Below are positions 32,282 through 39,876 of a DNA stretch of 64,000 nt, piece after piece (positions within the stretch are counted from its first letter, which is position 1; the number at the start of each line of letters is the position of its first letter). The notes under the pieces were generated by a model, which worked only from the letters and a program-made list of their open reading frames with translations, did no database searches and had not been told where the DNA came from. Location of the stretch: positions 558,001 to 622,000 of the forward strand of contig NZ_CP071613.1 of the NCBI RefSeq assembly GCF_017357245.1, in the 5' to 3' direction. Made by a program: the position numbers and the translations under genes. Origin of the DNA: Rhizobium bangladeshense (GTDB lineage Bacteria > Pseudomonadota > Alphaproteobacteria > Rhizobiales > Rhizobiaceae).

Positions 32282-33820
32282 ATGAACTGGATCGACAATT
32301 TGCGCCGCAGCTTCCTCGATTGGGAGGCGATGGCGGACGTGCTGCCGAGCATGATCAGCGTCGGCTTGAAAAATACTTTGATCCTGGCCGCCGCCTCGAC
32401 CGTGCTCGGCGTCGTGATCGGCATGGTTCTCGCCGTCATGGGCATCTCTCAGGCTCGCTGGCTAAGGCTGCCGGCGCGCATCTATACCGACATTTTTCGC
32501 GGGTTGCCGGCGATCGTCACGATCCTGATCATCGGCCAGGGCTTTGCCCGGATCGGACGGGAGATCTTCGGCCCGTCGCCATTCCCGCTCGGCATATTGG
32601 CGCTCAGCCTGATTGCCGGCGCCTATATCGGTGAAATCTTCCGCTCGGGCATCCAAAGCGTCGAGCGCGGCCAGATGGAGGCCTGCCGGGCGCTCAGCAT
32701 GAGCTACGGGCAAGGCATGCGCCTGATCGTCATCCCGCAGGGTGTCAGACGGGTGCTGCCGGCGCTGGTCAACCAGTTCATCGGTAACGTCAAGGATTCC
32801 AGCCTCGTTTATTTCCTTGGCTTGCTCGCCTCCGAGCGGGAGATTTTTCGCGTCGGGCAGGACCAGGCGGTCGTGACCGGAAATCTGTCGCCGCTGCTGT
32901 TGGCGGGTATTTTCTACCTCGTGATCACCGTGCCCCTGACCCACTTCGTCAATTATATCGACGCTAGGCTGCGGTTGGGAAAACAGGGCCGCGGTTCCGG
33001 TCCTGCGAGCGGATTAGCCGAAGTGGGCGAACTTGCAGCCGCCACCAGTCCCCATTCCACCGCCGGCGCCGCCAGCGGCGATAGCCGGCATTTCAAGGGC
33101 GGAGCCTTGCAAATCCGGGATGTGCGAATGGCCTATGGCGAACTCGATGTTCTCAAGGGCGTCGATCTCGATATCGCTGCCGGGACCGTCACGTGCATCA
33201 TCGGCCCGTCCGGCTCGGGAAAGTCAACGCTGCTGCGTTGCATGAACAGGCTCGTAGAACCGAAGGGCGGCGACATACGGCTCGATGGCGAGAGCATCCT
33301 GGTCATGAAGCCTGAAAAGCTTCGTCGTCGGGTCGGCATGGTGTTCCAGCACTTCAACCTTTTTCCCGATCACACCGCCCTCGAAAACGTCATGCTTGCG
33401 CTGACGAAGATCAAGAAGATGCCGAGGCAGAAGGCGCGGCGCGTCGCCGAGGCACGTCTGACCGATGTCGGTCTGGCAGCGCGCGGGGATCACCGGCCGG
33501 CCAGCCTTTCCGGCGGGCAGCAGCAGCGCGTCGCGATCGCGCGGGCGCTGGCCATGGATCCGGAGGTCATCCTGTTCGACGAAGTGACGAGCGCGCTTGA
33601 CCCCGAACTGGTGAAGGGCGTGCTCGACCTGATGGCGACCCTCGGCCGGCAGGGCATGACGATGGCGGTCGTGACGCACGAGATGGGCTTTGCCCGCCGG
33701 GTGGCCGACCAGGTGGTCTTCATGGATGAGGGCCGTATCGTCGAGGCCGGCTCGCCGCAGCAGATTTTCGACAATCCGCAAAGCGAACGGCTGAAGCGCT
33801 TCCTTGCGGAAGTTCTCTGA
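32282..33820 (+). CDS. Fused amino-acid ABC permease-ATPase
   Basis: One 512-residue chain joins a HisM/GlnP-type permease (about 1-235; hydrophobic segments plus the EAA-type loop EACRALSMSYGQGMRLIVIP) through a 40-residue Gly/Ser/Ala linker (236-278) to a GlnQ-type ATPase (279-512). The ATPase is complete: GPSGSGKST, Q-loop VFQHFNLFPDHT, LSGGQQQRVAIARAL, VILFDEVTSALD, and switch His in AVVTHEMGFA. Normally these are separate genes. No second permease is present, so a homodimer of the fusion would make the full transporter. The frame is continuous, and the separate-gene start expected at the junction is absent. Confidence 0.92.
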   Translation: MNWIDNLRRSFLDWEAMADVLPSMISVGLKNTLILAAASTVLGVVIGMVLAVMGISQARWLRLPARIYTDIFRGLPAIVTILIIGQGFARIGREIFGPSPFPLGILALSLIAGAYIGEIFRSGIQSVERGQMEACRALSMSYGQGMRLIVIPQGVRRVLPALVNQFIGNVKDSSLVYFLGLLASEREIFRVGQDQAVVTGNLSPLLLAGIFYLVITVPLTHFVNYIDARLRLGKQGRGSGPASGLAEVGELAAATSPHSTAGAASGDSRHFKGGALQIRDVRMAYGELDVLKGVDLDIAAGTVTCIIGPSGSGKSTLLRCMNRLVEPKGGDIRLDGESILVMKPEKLRRRVGMVFQHFNLFPDHTALENVMLALTKIKKMPRQKARRVAEARLTDVGLAARGDHRPASLSGGQQQRVAIARALAMDPEVILFDEVTSALDPELVKGVLDLMATLGRQGMTMAVVTHEMGFARRVADQVVFMDEGRIVEAGSPQQIFDNPQSERLKRFLAEVL

Positions 33821-33884
33821 GGCGCCAGCCGTAACGTGTGCAAATTCGCTTCGATCAAGCAAGAGCAGGAACAGGGTACCCGAC

Positions 33885-35021
33885 ATGAATGCTTCCACCA
33901 AACCTTCGAAGGTCGTTGTCATCGGCGGCGGGATTTTCGGTGTCTCGACCGCGCTCCATCTGGCCCGGCTCGGGGTTGATACCATGCTCATCAATGACGG
34001 CCCGCTTGCCAATGGGGCCTCCGGCCGGTCGCTCGCCTGGCTGAATTCGGCGCGAAAGCGCTCCGATGCCTATCACCGGCTGCGTCTGGCGGGTATTGAC
34101 CGCTATCGTACGCTGGCTGCTCGCTATCCCGATGCGCCGTGGCTGCGCTTCGATGGCGGCCTGACCTGGGACGCGGACGACGCCAGCAACGAGATCGCCG
34201 AAGTCTTCGACTATGAACGTGACCTCGGCTATCACGCACAATGGCTCGCCCCGGAGAAGATTGCCACGGTGACTCCCGGCGTCGACCCAAGCGCCGTGAC
34301 GCCGCAAGGCGCAATCTTCAACCCGGGGGAGGGGTGGGTCGATCTTCCGTCCGTGATTGGCAGGCTTGCGCAAGAGTTTCGCACGCTCGGCGGCGAGATC
34401 ATCACGGATGCCGGACGCGCGACGGTCGATGTCAGAGATGCGCGCGCCCGCGGCGTAGTCACGGCGGACGGCAGGCGCCACGACGCCGATGCCGTGCTTC
34501 TTGCAGCCGGCAGCAAGGTTCCCGCAATCGTTGCGGAGGCCGGGCAAGAGATCGAAGATGCGACGCCCATTGCTCTTCTCGTCAGGACCAAGCCGATCCG
34601 CCACCCGCTGAAGGCCGTGCTCAATACGCCTCGCGTCGCCATTCGACGGATGCCCAGTGGCGGCTTCGCGCTCGATTCCGCCTGGTCGGAGGAAGAGGTG
34701 AGCGTCAATCCCGACGGCAGCTACGATGTCAGGCAATCGACGCTGCAGGGACTGCTGCGAGAGGCGTCAAGAGTCCTCGAAGGCAATCCGGCGCTTGAGA
34801 TCGAAGATTATGGGGTCGGTCCCAAACCTATTCCTGGCGACGGCGAGCCTGTTTTCGGCGAGCTGTCATCGATACCGGGTTATTTCGTTGCCTTCAGCCA
34901 TAGCGGCGCCACCCTTGGCCTGATTGCCGGCGAGCTGCTGGCGGACGAGATCGCCAACAGCCGCCGCCATCCGCTGCTTGCCGACTTTCGCCCTGAGCGC
35001 TTCAGCGCGTCCTGCCGGTAA
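33885..35021 (+). CDS. FAD-dependent amino-acid/amine oxidase (DAO family)
   Basis: A 378-residue flavoenzyme. The N-terminal Rossmann motif KVVVIGGGIFGVSTALHLA binds FAD, and SGRSLAWLNSARKR follows. The C-terminal region GVGPKPIPGDGEPVFGELS and VAFSHSGATLGLIAGELLADEI is typical of D-amino-acid oxidase/glycine-oxidase/opine-oxidase-type DAO proteins. I chose the ATG at 33885 (MNASTKPSK); an in-frame start further up overlaps the transporter gene. It lies 64 bases downstream of the importer and probably oxidises the imported compound. Substrate unknown. Confidence 0.88.
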   Translation: MNASTKPSKVVVIGGGIFGVSTALHLARLGVDTMLINDGPLANGASGRSLAWLNSARKRSDAYHRLRLAGIDRYRTLAARYPDAPWLRFDGGLTWDADDASNEIAEVFDYERDLGYHAQWLAPEKIATVTPGVDPSAVTPQGAIFNPGEGWVDLPSVIGRLAQEFRTLGGEIITDAGRATVDVRDARARGVVTADGRRHDADAVLLAAGSKVPAIVAEAGQEIEDATPIALLVRTKPIRHPLKAVLNTPRVAIRRMPSGGFALDSAWSEEEVSVNPDGSYDVRQSTLQGLLREASRVLEGNPALEIEDYGVGPKPIPGDGEPVFGELSSIPGYFVAFSHSGATLGLIAGELLADEIANSRRHPLLADFRPERFSASCR

Positions 35022-35114
35022 CTGCAGCGATATTGGTGCCAGCCGCTTGACGGCGGACGGATCAATTAGAGCTATCGAGCGTTCTGCCGGAAGGAACCAA
35101 CGGGAGACGCAATC

Positions 35115-35627
35115 ATGATCAAGGATCAGTCCGCCGCCTTCGGCGCGGAAAGGAACCGCGGCAATGCCGGCACTTCGATGCCGAACGAAGAAGAGCCGAC
35201 CATCAATCCGGATCTCATCCGGCGAGAGGGGTTCGCGAGCGAGGCTGAATACCGGGCCTATTTTGACACGTTGGGCAGGGATGTGTCCGCTCCGACCGAG
35301 GATCGTCTCGGGGAACCGGTCCGGATCTCTGAGGAGCACATACTGGAAAGCCGGCTGCAGGAATTAAGAGGAGAACTCGAAAACCTTCGGGCTCGCCTGC
35401 ATGGAATCAGACACCAGGCCGCGACCGTGGTAACTGAAAACGTCAGGTGGGCTGATTCCAGCGCTCATGCGCAGCTTGGCAATCAACCCTGGCTGAAGCT
35501 CGCGGGCGCCATGGCCGGCGCATTCGTCATCACCAGGGGGCTGAGACAGTTGCCTTGGGGAACCGTGGCGACGACGGCGCTGCCCCTGGTCGTCGCTGCG
35601 ATGAACCGGAAGTTCGCGCGGCGGTGA
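35115..35627 (+). CDS. Hypothetical protein, 170 aa
   Basis: GGGAGA precedes the ATG. The N-terminal 60 residues are polar (NEEEPTINPDLIRREGFASE). The middle is a coiled coil (ESRLQELRGELENLRARLHG), and near the C-terminus two moderately hydrophobic stretches (LAGAMAGAFVITRGLRQLPW, VATTALPLVVAAMNRKFARR) suggest membrane association. Same general plan as the 140-residue tail-anchored protein at 28.7 kb, but not obviously homologous. A possible sigma-70 promoter (TTGACG ... GCTAT) lies about 45-70 bases upstream. Confidence 0.6.
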   Translation: MIKDQSAAFGAERNRGNAGTSMPNEEEPTINPDLIRREGFASEAEYRAYFDTLGRDVSAPTEDRLGEPVRISEEHILESRLQELRGELENLRARLHGIRHQAATVVTENVRWADSSAHAQLGNQPWLKLAGAMAGAFVITRGLRQLPWGTVATTALPLVVAAMNRKFARR

Positions 35628-35745
35628 TTGCAGCATGCACGGATGGTTCTGCGTGAGGTCGCGGGTCGGTTTCTTCACCATGCAGCGGACGCCATCATCT
35701 CGCCGAAGTGTTCGTGACATCCTGGCGTTTTGAACGGAGGCGAAC

Positions 35746-35997
35746 ATGGCTGGACATGATGATCGCTACGTAGAGATTACGACGCGTCTTCGCTCGGTGC
35801 GATCGTTCTGCGACTTCCTCTCGCAGGGCGGAACCGTCCGCGTCGCCTTGTCGGATGGCGGACCCTACAAGGATATTACCGCCGTGCTGCTGGAGCGGAA
35901 CCGCAGGGAGGCGGAAGCACTTGCCCGCACGCGCAGATATCTCTACCCGGATCTCGCCGACGAAGAGGTGGCGACGCCACTCTACAGTCATCACTGA
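35746..35997 (+). CDS. Hypothetical protein, 83 aa
   Basis: CGGAGG precedes the ATG. It is a soluble alpha/beta protein (ITTRLRSVRSFCDFLSQGG, VRVALSDGGPYKDITAVLLE, RREAEALARTRRYLYP). Small proteins of this plan occur scattered in rhizobia, but I cannot name the family. It lies just before the decayed chemoreceptor and probably stands alone. Confidence 0.6.
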   Translation: MAGHDDRYVEITTRLRSVRSFCDFLSQGGTVRVALSDGGPYKDITAVLLERNRREAEALARTRRYLYPDLADEEVATPLYSHH

Positions 35998-36077
35998 CGC
36001 ACCCGCGCTCGTGTGCGCGTTGCAACGAAGGCTGAGACGCTAAGCGGCGGCAACGCGGTCTGCGCCGGCTCCACCCA

Positions 36078-36497
36078 GTTCGGAACAGATCGATCAGTTG
36101 CAGGAGCGTTCTCGTCCCATTGGCAACTTCTTTGGTTGCCGCGCTGATTTCCTGGACCATGGCGGCATTCTGCTGCGTCCTCTGGTCCATCAGGTTAACG
36201 GAAGAATTGACCTCATGCAGCGCGTCTGCTCCCGGCTCGAGCGGACGATGATATCCATCTGCTCGGATGCGGTGACCACTTTTGCAGAAATGCTTTCGAA
36301 GACCTCGCTCGTTTCGCCAACGACGCCTGCAGCGGTGGTAATCTCCGCGCGAGCGTCCAAATGAGTTGCTTGATCCGCTGACCGGCTTCAGCGAAGCGCT
36401 GGAGAAGATCGCGGACTTCCTGGCCACGACGGCAAGCCTTTGCCGTCTTCGCCGGCGCCCACACTTCGATGCCGGCGTTGAGCGCGAGCAGGAGTGA
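36078..36497 (-). pseudogene. Decayed methyl-accepting chemotaxis protein, C-terminal part
   Basis: On the minus strand, the signalling-domain sequence of a chemoreceptor can be pieced together across several frames: LLALNAGIEV, then GAGEDGKG in a second frame, QEVRDLLQRFAEAGQRIKQLI, and, after further shifts, VNLMDQRTQQNAAMVQEI and TRTLLQLIDLF. These correspond to the hairpin tip and methylation helices of MCPs. No single frame spans it and the N-terminal sensor and membrane part are absent, so it is a truncated, multiply frameshifted relic. It abuts the stop of the EEP-hydrolase gene directly. Confidence 0.8.
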
Positions 36498-37226
36498 TCA
36501 GGCGAAACCGATTTCAGCAAGTAGAGGTAGGTGGTCGGAGGCGACCCTCGTCAGCCGGGTTTCGAGGACTGACGCTCGTTTGACGACGAGATCGTTGGTG
36601 ACGAAGATGTGGTCGAGGCGCATCAGCGGGTAGCGGGAGGGGAAGGTCGCTCTCGGCGCCGCCTTGCCTGCAAGCTGGGCGTCGGTCAATGAGCGCGTGG
36701 CAAGCCGGTAAGTCGCCGATGACGGAATGGCGTTGAAATCGCCACAGAGGATGCTTGGAACCGGTTCGTCCGACGAGCCGTGCAGCCAGCCGGAATTCAA
36801 GAGCGTCGTCATCTGCCGAATACGCTCGCGCCCTCGAAGGCCGAGATGTGTATTGACCACGAGCAACTTCCTGCCGCCAACCAATATTTCGACGGACAAC
36901 GCCCCTCTCGCTTCGCCGATCGATGGCAGAGGACCAGCCTTGACAGCGCCTGTTGGCAGCGCGGTGATGATTGCATCGCCATATTGCTCCTCGGCAATCG
37001 AGAGCGCCGGGTGAAAATGAGCTTGCATCTTTAGGAGTGAGGCGATCGTATGGGCCTGGTCGACGCCGCCGGTCCTGCGCCTGAGGACATCGACCTCCTG
37101 CAGAGCGACAATATCGGCTTCAGCCTCGGCGATGACGGAAGCGATGCGCCCGGGGTCGAGCTTTCGGTCGTTGCCGATGCAGCTATGCACATTGTAGGTC
37201 AAGAGTTTGATCGATTTATCCGGCAT
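36498..37226 (-). CDS. Endonuclease/exonuclease/phosphatase family protein (YbhP-like)
   Basis: A 242-residue EEP-fold hydrolase without signal peptide. Motifs: LLTYNVHSCIG (Asn), IVALQEVD (metal Glu), VNTHLGLRGRERIRQ, SILCGDFNAIP, RLDHIFVTND and ASDHLPLLAEI (catalytic His). EEP members cleave phosphodiester or phosphomonoester bonds in nucleic acids, inositol phosphates or lipids. The context (YbhN-like protein and phospholipase D) matches E. coli ybhP-ybhO-ybhN, so a role in membrane phospholipid turnover is likely, by inference. Its upstream region holds a minus-strand EcfG box (GGAAC-N16-TGTT, 37305-37281). Confidence 0.88.
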   Translation of the reverse strand: MPDKSIKLLTYNVHSCIGNDRKLDPGRIASVIAEAEADIVALQEVDVLRRRTGGVDQAHTIASLLKMQAHFHPALSIAEEQYGDAIITALPTGAVKAGPLPSIGEARGALSVEILVGGRKLLVVNTHLGLRGRERIRQMTTLLNSGWLHGSSDEPVPSILCGDFNAIPSSATYRLATRSLTDAQLAGKAAPRATFPSRYPLMRLDHIFVTNDLVVKRASVLETRLTRVASDHLPLLAEIGFA

Positions 37227-37278
37227 AGGCCCGCTGATGCTGGTCTCCCCTCGAGAGACAGGACTCGTTCTCCCGGAG

Positions 37279-37305
37279 GGAACACAGAACTCTTTTGATC
37301 GTTCC
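37279..37305. promoter_or_regulatory. Bidirectional EcfG-type stress promoter
   Basis: Plus strand: GGAAC (37279-37283)-N16-CGTT (37300-37303), an exact consensus, 45 bases before the YbhN-like ATG. Because CGTTCC contains the complement of GGAAC, the minus strand also reads GGAAC (37305-37301)-N16-TGTT (37284-37281), 55 bases before the EEP ATG. One 27-base element could thus serve both divergent genes. Confidence 0.68.
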
Positions 37306-37347
37306 AGATGATCGAGCCGTGGCGCTCACCTCGGAAACGGACAATCG

Positions 37348-38307
37348 ATGAGTCTGAAACGCATACTCCTGAATGGGCTGCTCGTTGCCGCACTTTGTAT
37401 CGCGGGCTTTCTTCTCTATCGGATCTTCCGCCAGTACAGCATGGAGCAGATCGTCCAATCGGTTCGCAGCATACCTTTTGCGACCTTCTGCACCGCACTT
37501 CTCTTTGCGGCGGCGTCCTATCTGTGCCTGAGCTGTTTCGACTTCCTGGCGATCCGCTCGCTCGGAAAATCCTTGCCTTACCGGAAGGTCCTGCTCGCAT
37601 CTTTCATCAGCTTGTCGCTCGGCCACAATATCGGATTTGCGGGGCTGAGCAGCGGCGCCTTCCGCTATCGCTTCTATTCCCGCTGGGGGCTGACCACGGA
37701 GGACGTGGCGAAGATTATCCTGTTTTGCGGCGTCACCGTCGGGCTCGGCCTTATCACACTCAGTGGCATTGCGCTGGTCGTCAATCCGGATGATGCCGCG
37801 CGGCTGCTGCAACTCGATGCGGCCAGAACCCGGCTCTTCGGCCTGTCGGCGCTGCTCGTTCCGGTCGTCTATGCAAGCCTCGCGTTCTTCATTCGCGGTA
37901 AGTTGCGGCTGTGGCGCTGGTCGTTTCAGCTGCCTCGGCTTCCGTTTGCGGTTGCCCAGGTCGGGGTAGGCACAATCAACTTCACGCTGGTTTCCGCTTG
38001 TTTGCACCAGATGCTGTCTGTCTTCGGCGACCTCGCCTTCTTCAGGTCGGTCACGGCCTATGTGCTCGCTAATTCGGCAATCCTCGCGACGCATATTCCA
38101 GGTGGGCTCGGAGTGCTGGAGGCAACCGTGTCCTACGTCGTGCCGCAGCAGGCATCGATCGGGGCGTTGATTGCCTTCCGCTGCGCGTACTTCTTCATTC
38201 CGCTGGCACTCGGCGTGACGCTTCTCCTGGTCAGCGAAATCGTCTTCCGACGATTACGCCGGGCGGACGAAGAGGCGGACGAGCGCGCCGAGGCCCAGTC
38301 GGTGTAG
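37348..38307 (+). CDS. YbhN/UPF0104 integral membrane protein
   Basis: A 319-residue protein with seven to eight hydrophobic segments and the UPF0104 / lysylphosphatidylglycerol-synthase-flippase signature: an N-terminal helix (LLNGLLVAALCIAGFLLY), SLGHNIGFAGLSSGAFRYRFY, and near the C-terminus ATHIPGGLGVLEATV. YbhN-like proteins accompany cardiolipin synthase ClsB (YbhO) in E. coli; the fold is related to the flippase half of MprF. It lacks the aminoacyl-transferase domain, so it does not make lysyl-lipid. GGAAAC precedes the ATG. Its last 54 bases overlap the 3' end of the convergent phospholipase D gene. Confidence 0.88.
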   Translation: MSLKRILLNGLLVAALCIAGFLLYRIFRQYSMEQIVQSVRSIPFATFCTALLFAAASYLCLSCFDFLAIRSLGKSLPYRKVLLASFISLSLGHNIGFAGLSSGAFRYRFYSRWGLTTEDVAKIILFCGVTVGLGLITLSGIALVVNPDDAARLLQLDAARTRLFGLSALLVPVVYASLAFFIRGKLRLWRWSFQLPRLPFAVAQVGVGTINFTLVSACLHQMLSVFGDLAFFRSVTAYVLANSAILATHIPGGLGVLEATVSYVVPQQASIGALIAFRCAYFFIPLALGVTLLLVSEIVFRRLRRADEEADERAEAQSV

Positions 38308-39774
38308 GGGCAGGAAGGGCCGAGCCGGGTCGAAGATCGCGGTGCCCGTGATCGGCGAGATGCTGCCGGACAGCGCGACGGCGAATTCCCTGAGACCCCG
38401 CGGCCTGTCATTCAGCGCGTCGACCGCCGCGATCACTGAGCCGCTTTGTGCATAGGCCGCGGCGAAGGTCTCGGGAGCCACTCCGAGATATTCCGCCAGC
38501 AGGCGATTGCGCAGGTCGGCGATCGCGTGACGATGCTCGCCGTTTTCAGCTTCGAACAGCAGATCGCATTCTGAATCAAGCCCTTCCGAGCGATTGTTGA
38601 GATTGGAAGAGCCGATGCGAACCAGCTCGTCGTCGGCGATCATCAGTTTGGAATGGATCAGCACCTCGACCTCGTTGTCCGCCTGCAATGGCGACCCAGG
38701 CTTTTTTCGCCCGGGCACGACGGGATAGTAGACCCGCAGGCGGTCGGCGCGATCGGCACGTTTGAGGCGGCGGATGACACGGTCGCGATTGCTGCCCATG
38801 ACAAGCTTTTCGATCAGCCCGTGAGAGCTGCGGGTGCAGATGGCGACGACCTCCGGTCCGTCTTCCTCTTGCAACCGAGCGGCGATGGCGTCGGCGACGC
38901 GGAAGGAGGCTAGATATTGGGCCTCGATATAGAGATGACGCCGGGCGCGGGCGATGATGTCAAGGGTTGAGGCAATGCCGTCGCCGATCCCGGGGCGCCA
39001 GGTGGTGGCTGGCTCAGTCAGGGCGAAAGCGACAGGGATCTCCCGCAGCGAGACCGAAAGATCGTCCGGCCAGGCGAAGGGCATGCTCGCGGCAAGCGGC
39101 AGATGCTTTTCGCCGGTGGCGTTTTCCCAGCGCCGCCTGGCAATGTCACCGATCAGCCGGGCGGCATCACCCGTCACCATCGCCTGCACGTCGTGCAGCG
39201 GATCGTAGGGGGTCCCCTCGGGGTCGCGCCGCAGCCTGTCCTTGGCGCGATGGCGCCTGGTATCCCATCGCCGCGACGTCAGGTCTATGCCGCCGATAAA
39301 GGCGACCGCGTCATCGATGCAGACGAGTTTTTGATGATGACAGCCGCGGATCGCGCCCTGTAGGTCGAAACGCAGATCGATCCTCGCATTCCTGGGGAAT
39401 TTCTTCTTCCGAAGCAGATCAATCGATTTGTCCGAATAAATCGGCCCGAGCGCCCAAATAAGGATGCGTATTTCAAGCTCGGGGTTTTCCGCTGCCAGCG
39501 CATGCAGCAGGTCGGCCAAGGTTTCTTCAGACTTTTCAGGCTCCATCCGAATATTGGGGTGGAAGTCCCATCCAACGATCCACACGCTGCGGCGGGCCTG
39601 TCGCAACGCCCGCGAGACTTCTGCAAAATATTTGTTGCCATTGATCAAGAACGCGGCTTTTTCCGCGCGTCCATGCAGCCGCAGTGCCGTGCTTCCCTCT
39701 TTTTCGTCGCTTGGATGTTGCGCTTTTGTTCGTGTCAGGTACGGTTGATTGGATATGCTTTCGAATGCGGTCAT
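38254..39774 (-). CDS. Phospholipase D / cardiolipin-synthase-like protein
   Basis: A 506-residue protein with two HKD motifs: HHQKLVCIDDAVAFIGGIDL in the first half and IHSKLMIADDELVRIGSSNL in the second, as in cardiolipin synthases and plant-type PLDs. No clear N-terminal membrane helices. I start it at ATG 39774, which follows GAGG; an in-frame GTG at 39819 lies inside the EcfG-type promoter (39803-39827) and cannot be used from that transcript. The C-terminal 17 codons overlap the YbhN-like gene. It probably makes or remodels phospholipids such as cardiolipin under stress. Confidence 0.9.
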   Translation of the reverse strand: MTAFESISNQPYLTRTKAQHPSDEKEGSTALRLHGRAEKAAFLINGNKYFAEVSRALRQARRSVWIVGWDFHPNIRMEPEKSEETLADLLHALAAENPELEIRILIWALGPIYSDKSIDLLRKKKFPRNARIDLRFDLQGAIRGCHHQKLVCIDDAVAFIGGIDLTSRRWDTRRHRAKDRLRRDPEGTPYDPLHDVQAMVTGDAARLIGDIARRRWENATGEKHLPLAASMPFAWPDDLSVSLREIPVAFALTEPATTWRPGIGDGIASTLDIIARARRHLYIEAQYLASFRVADAIAARLQEEDGPEVVAICTRSSHGLIEKLVMGSNRDRVIRRLKRADRADRLRVYYPVVPGRKKPGSPLQADNEVEVLIHSKLMIADDELVRIGSSNLNNRSEGLDSECDLLFEAENGEHRHAIADLRNRLLAEYLGVAPETFAAAYAQSGSVIAAVDALNDRPRGLREFAVALSGSISPITGTAIFDPARPFLPLHRLGLGALVRLFVRPA

Positions 39775-39802
39775 GTTTGCCTCGGCCGTTTGACTGAAAG
39801 CA

Positions 39803-39827
39803 AACGCCTGGAATTTCACAGGGTTCC
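39803..39827 (-). promoter_or_regulatory. EcfG-type general stress promoter
   Basis: On the minus strand: GGAAC-N16-CGTT, an exact match, with the -10 box 28 bases before the phospholipase D ATG. It decides the start of that gene. Confidence 0.72.
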
Positions 39828-39876
39828 CGATCGATCAGCGCTCCGCCGTCCTGTGTGCACGATATAAGGAAACAGA

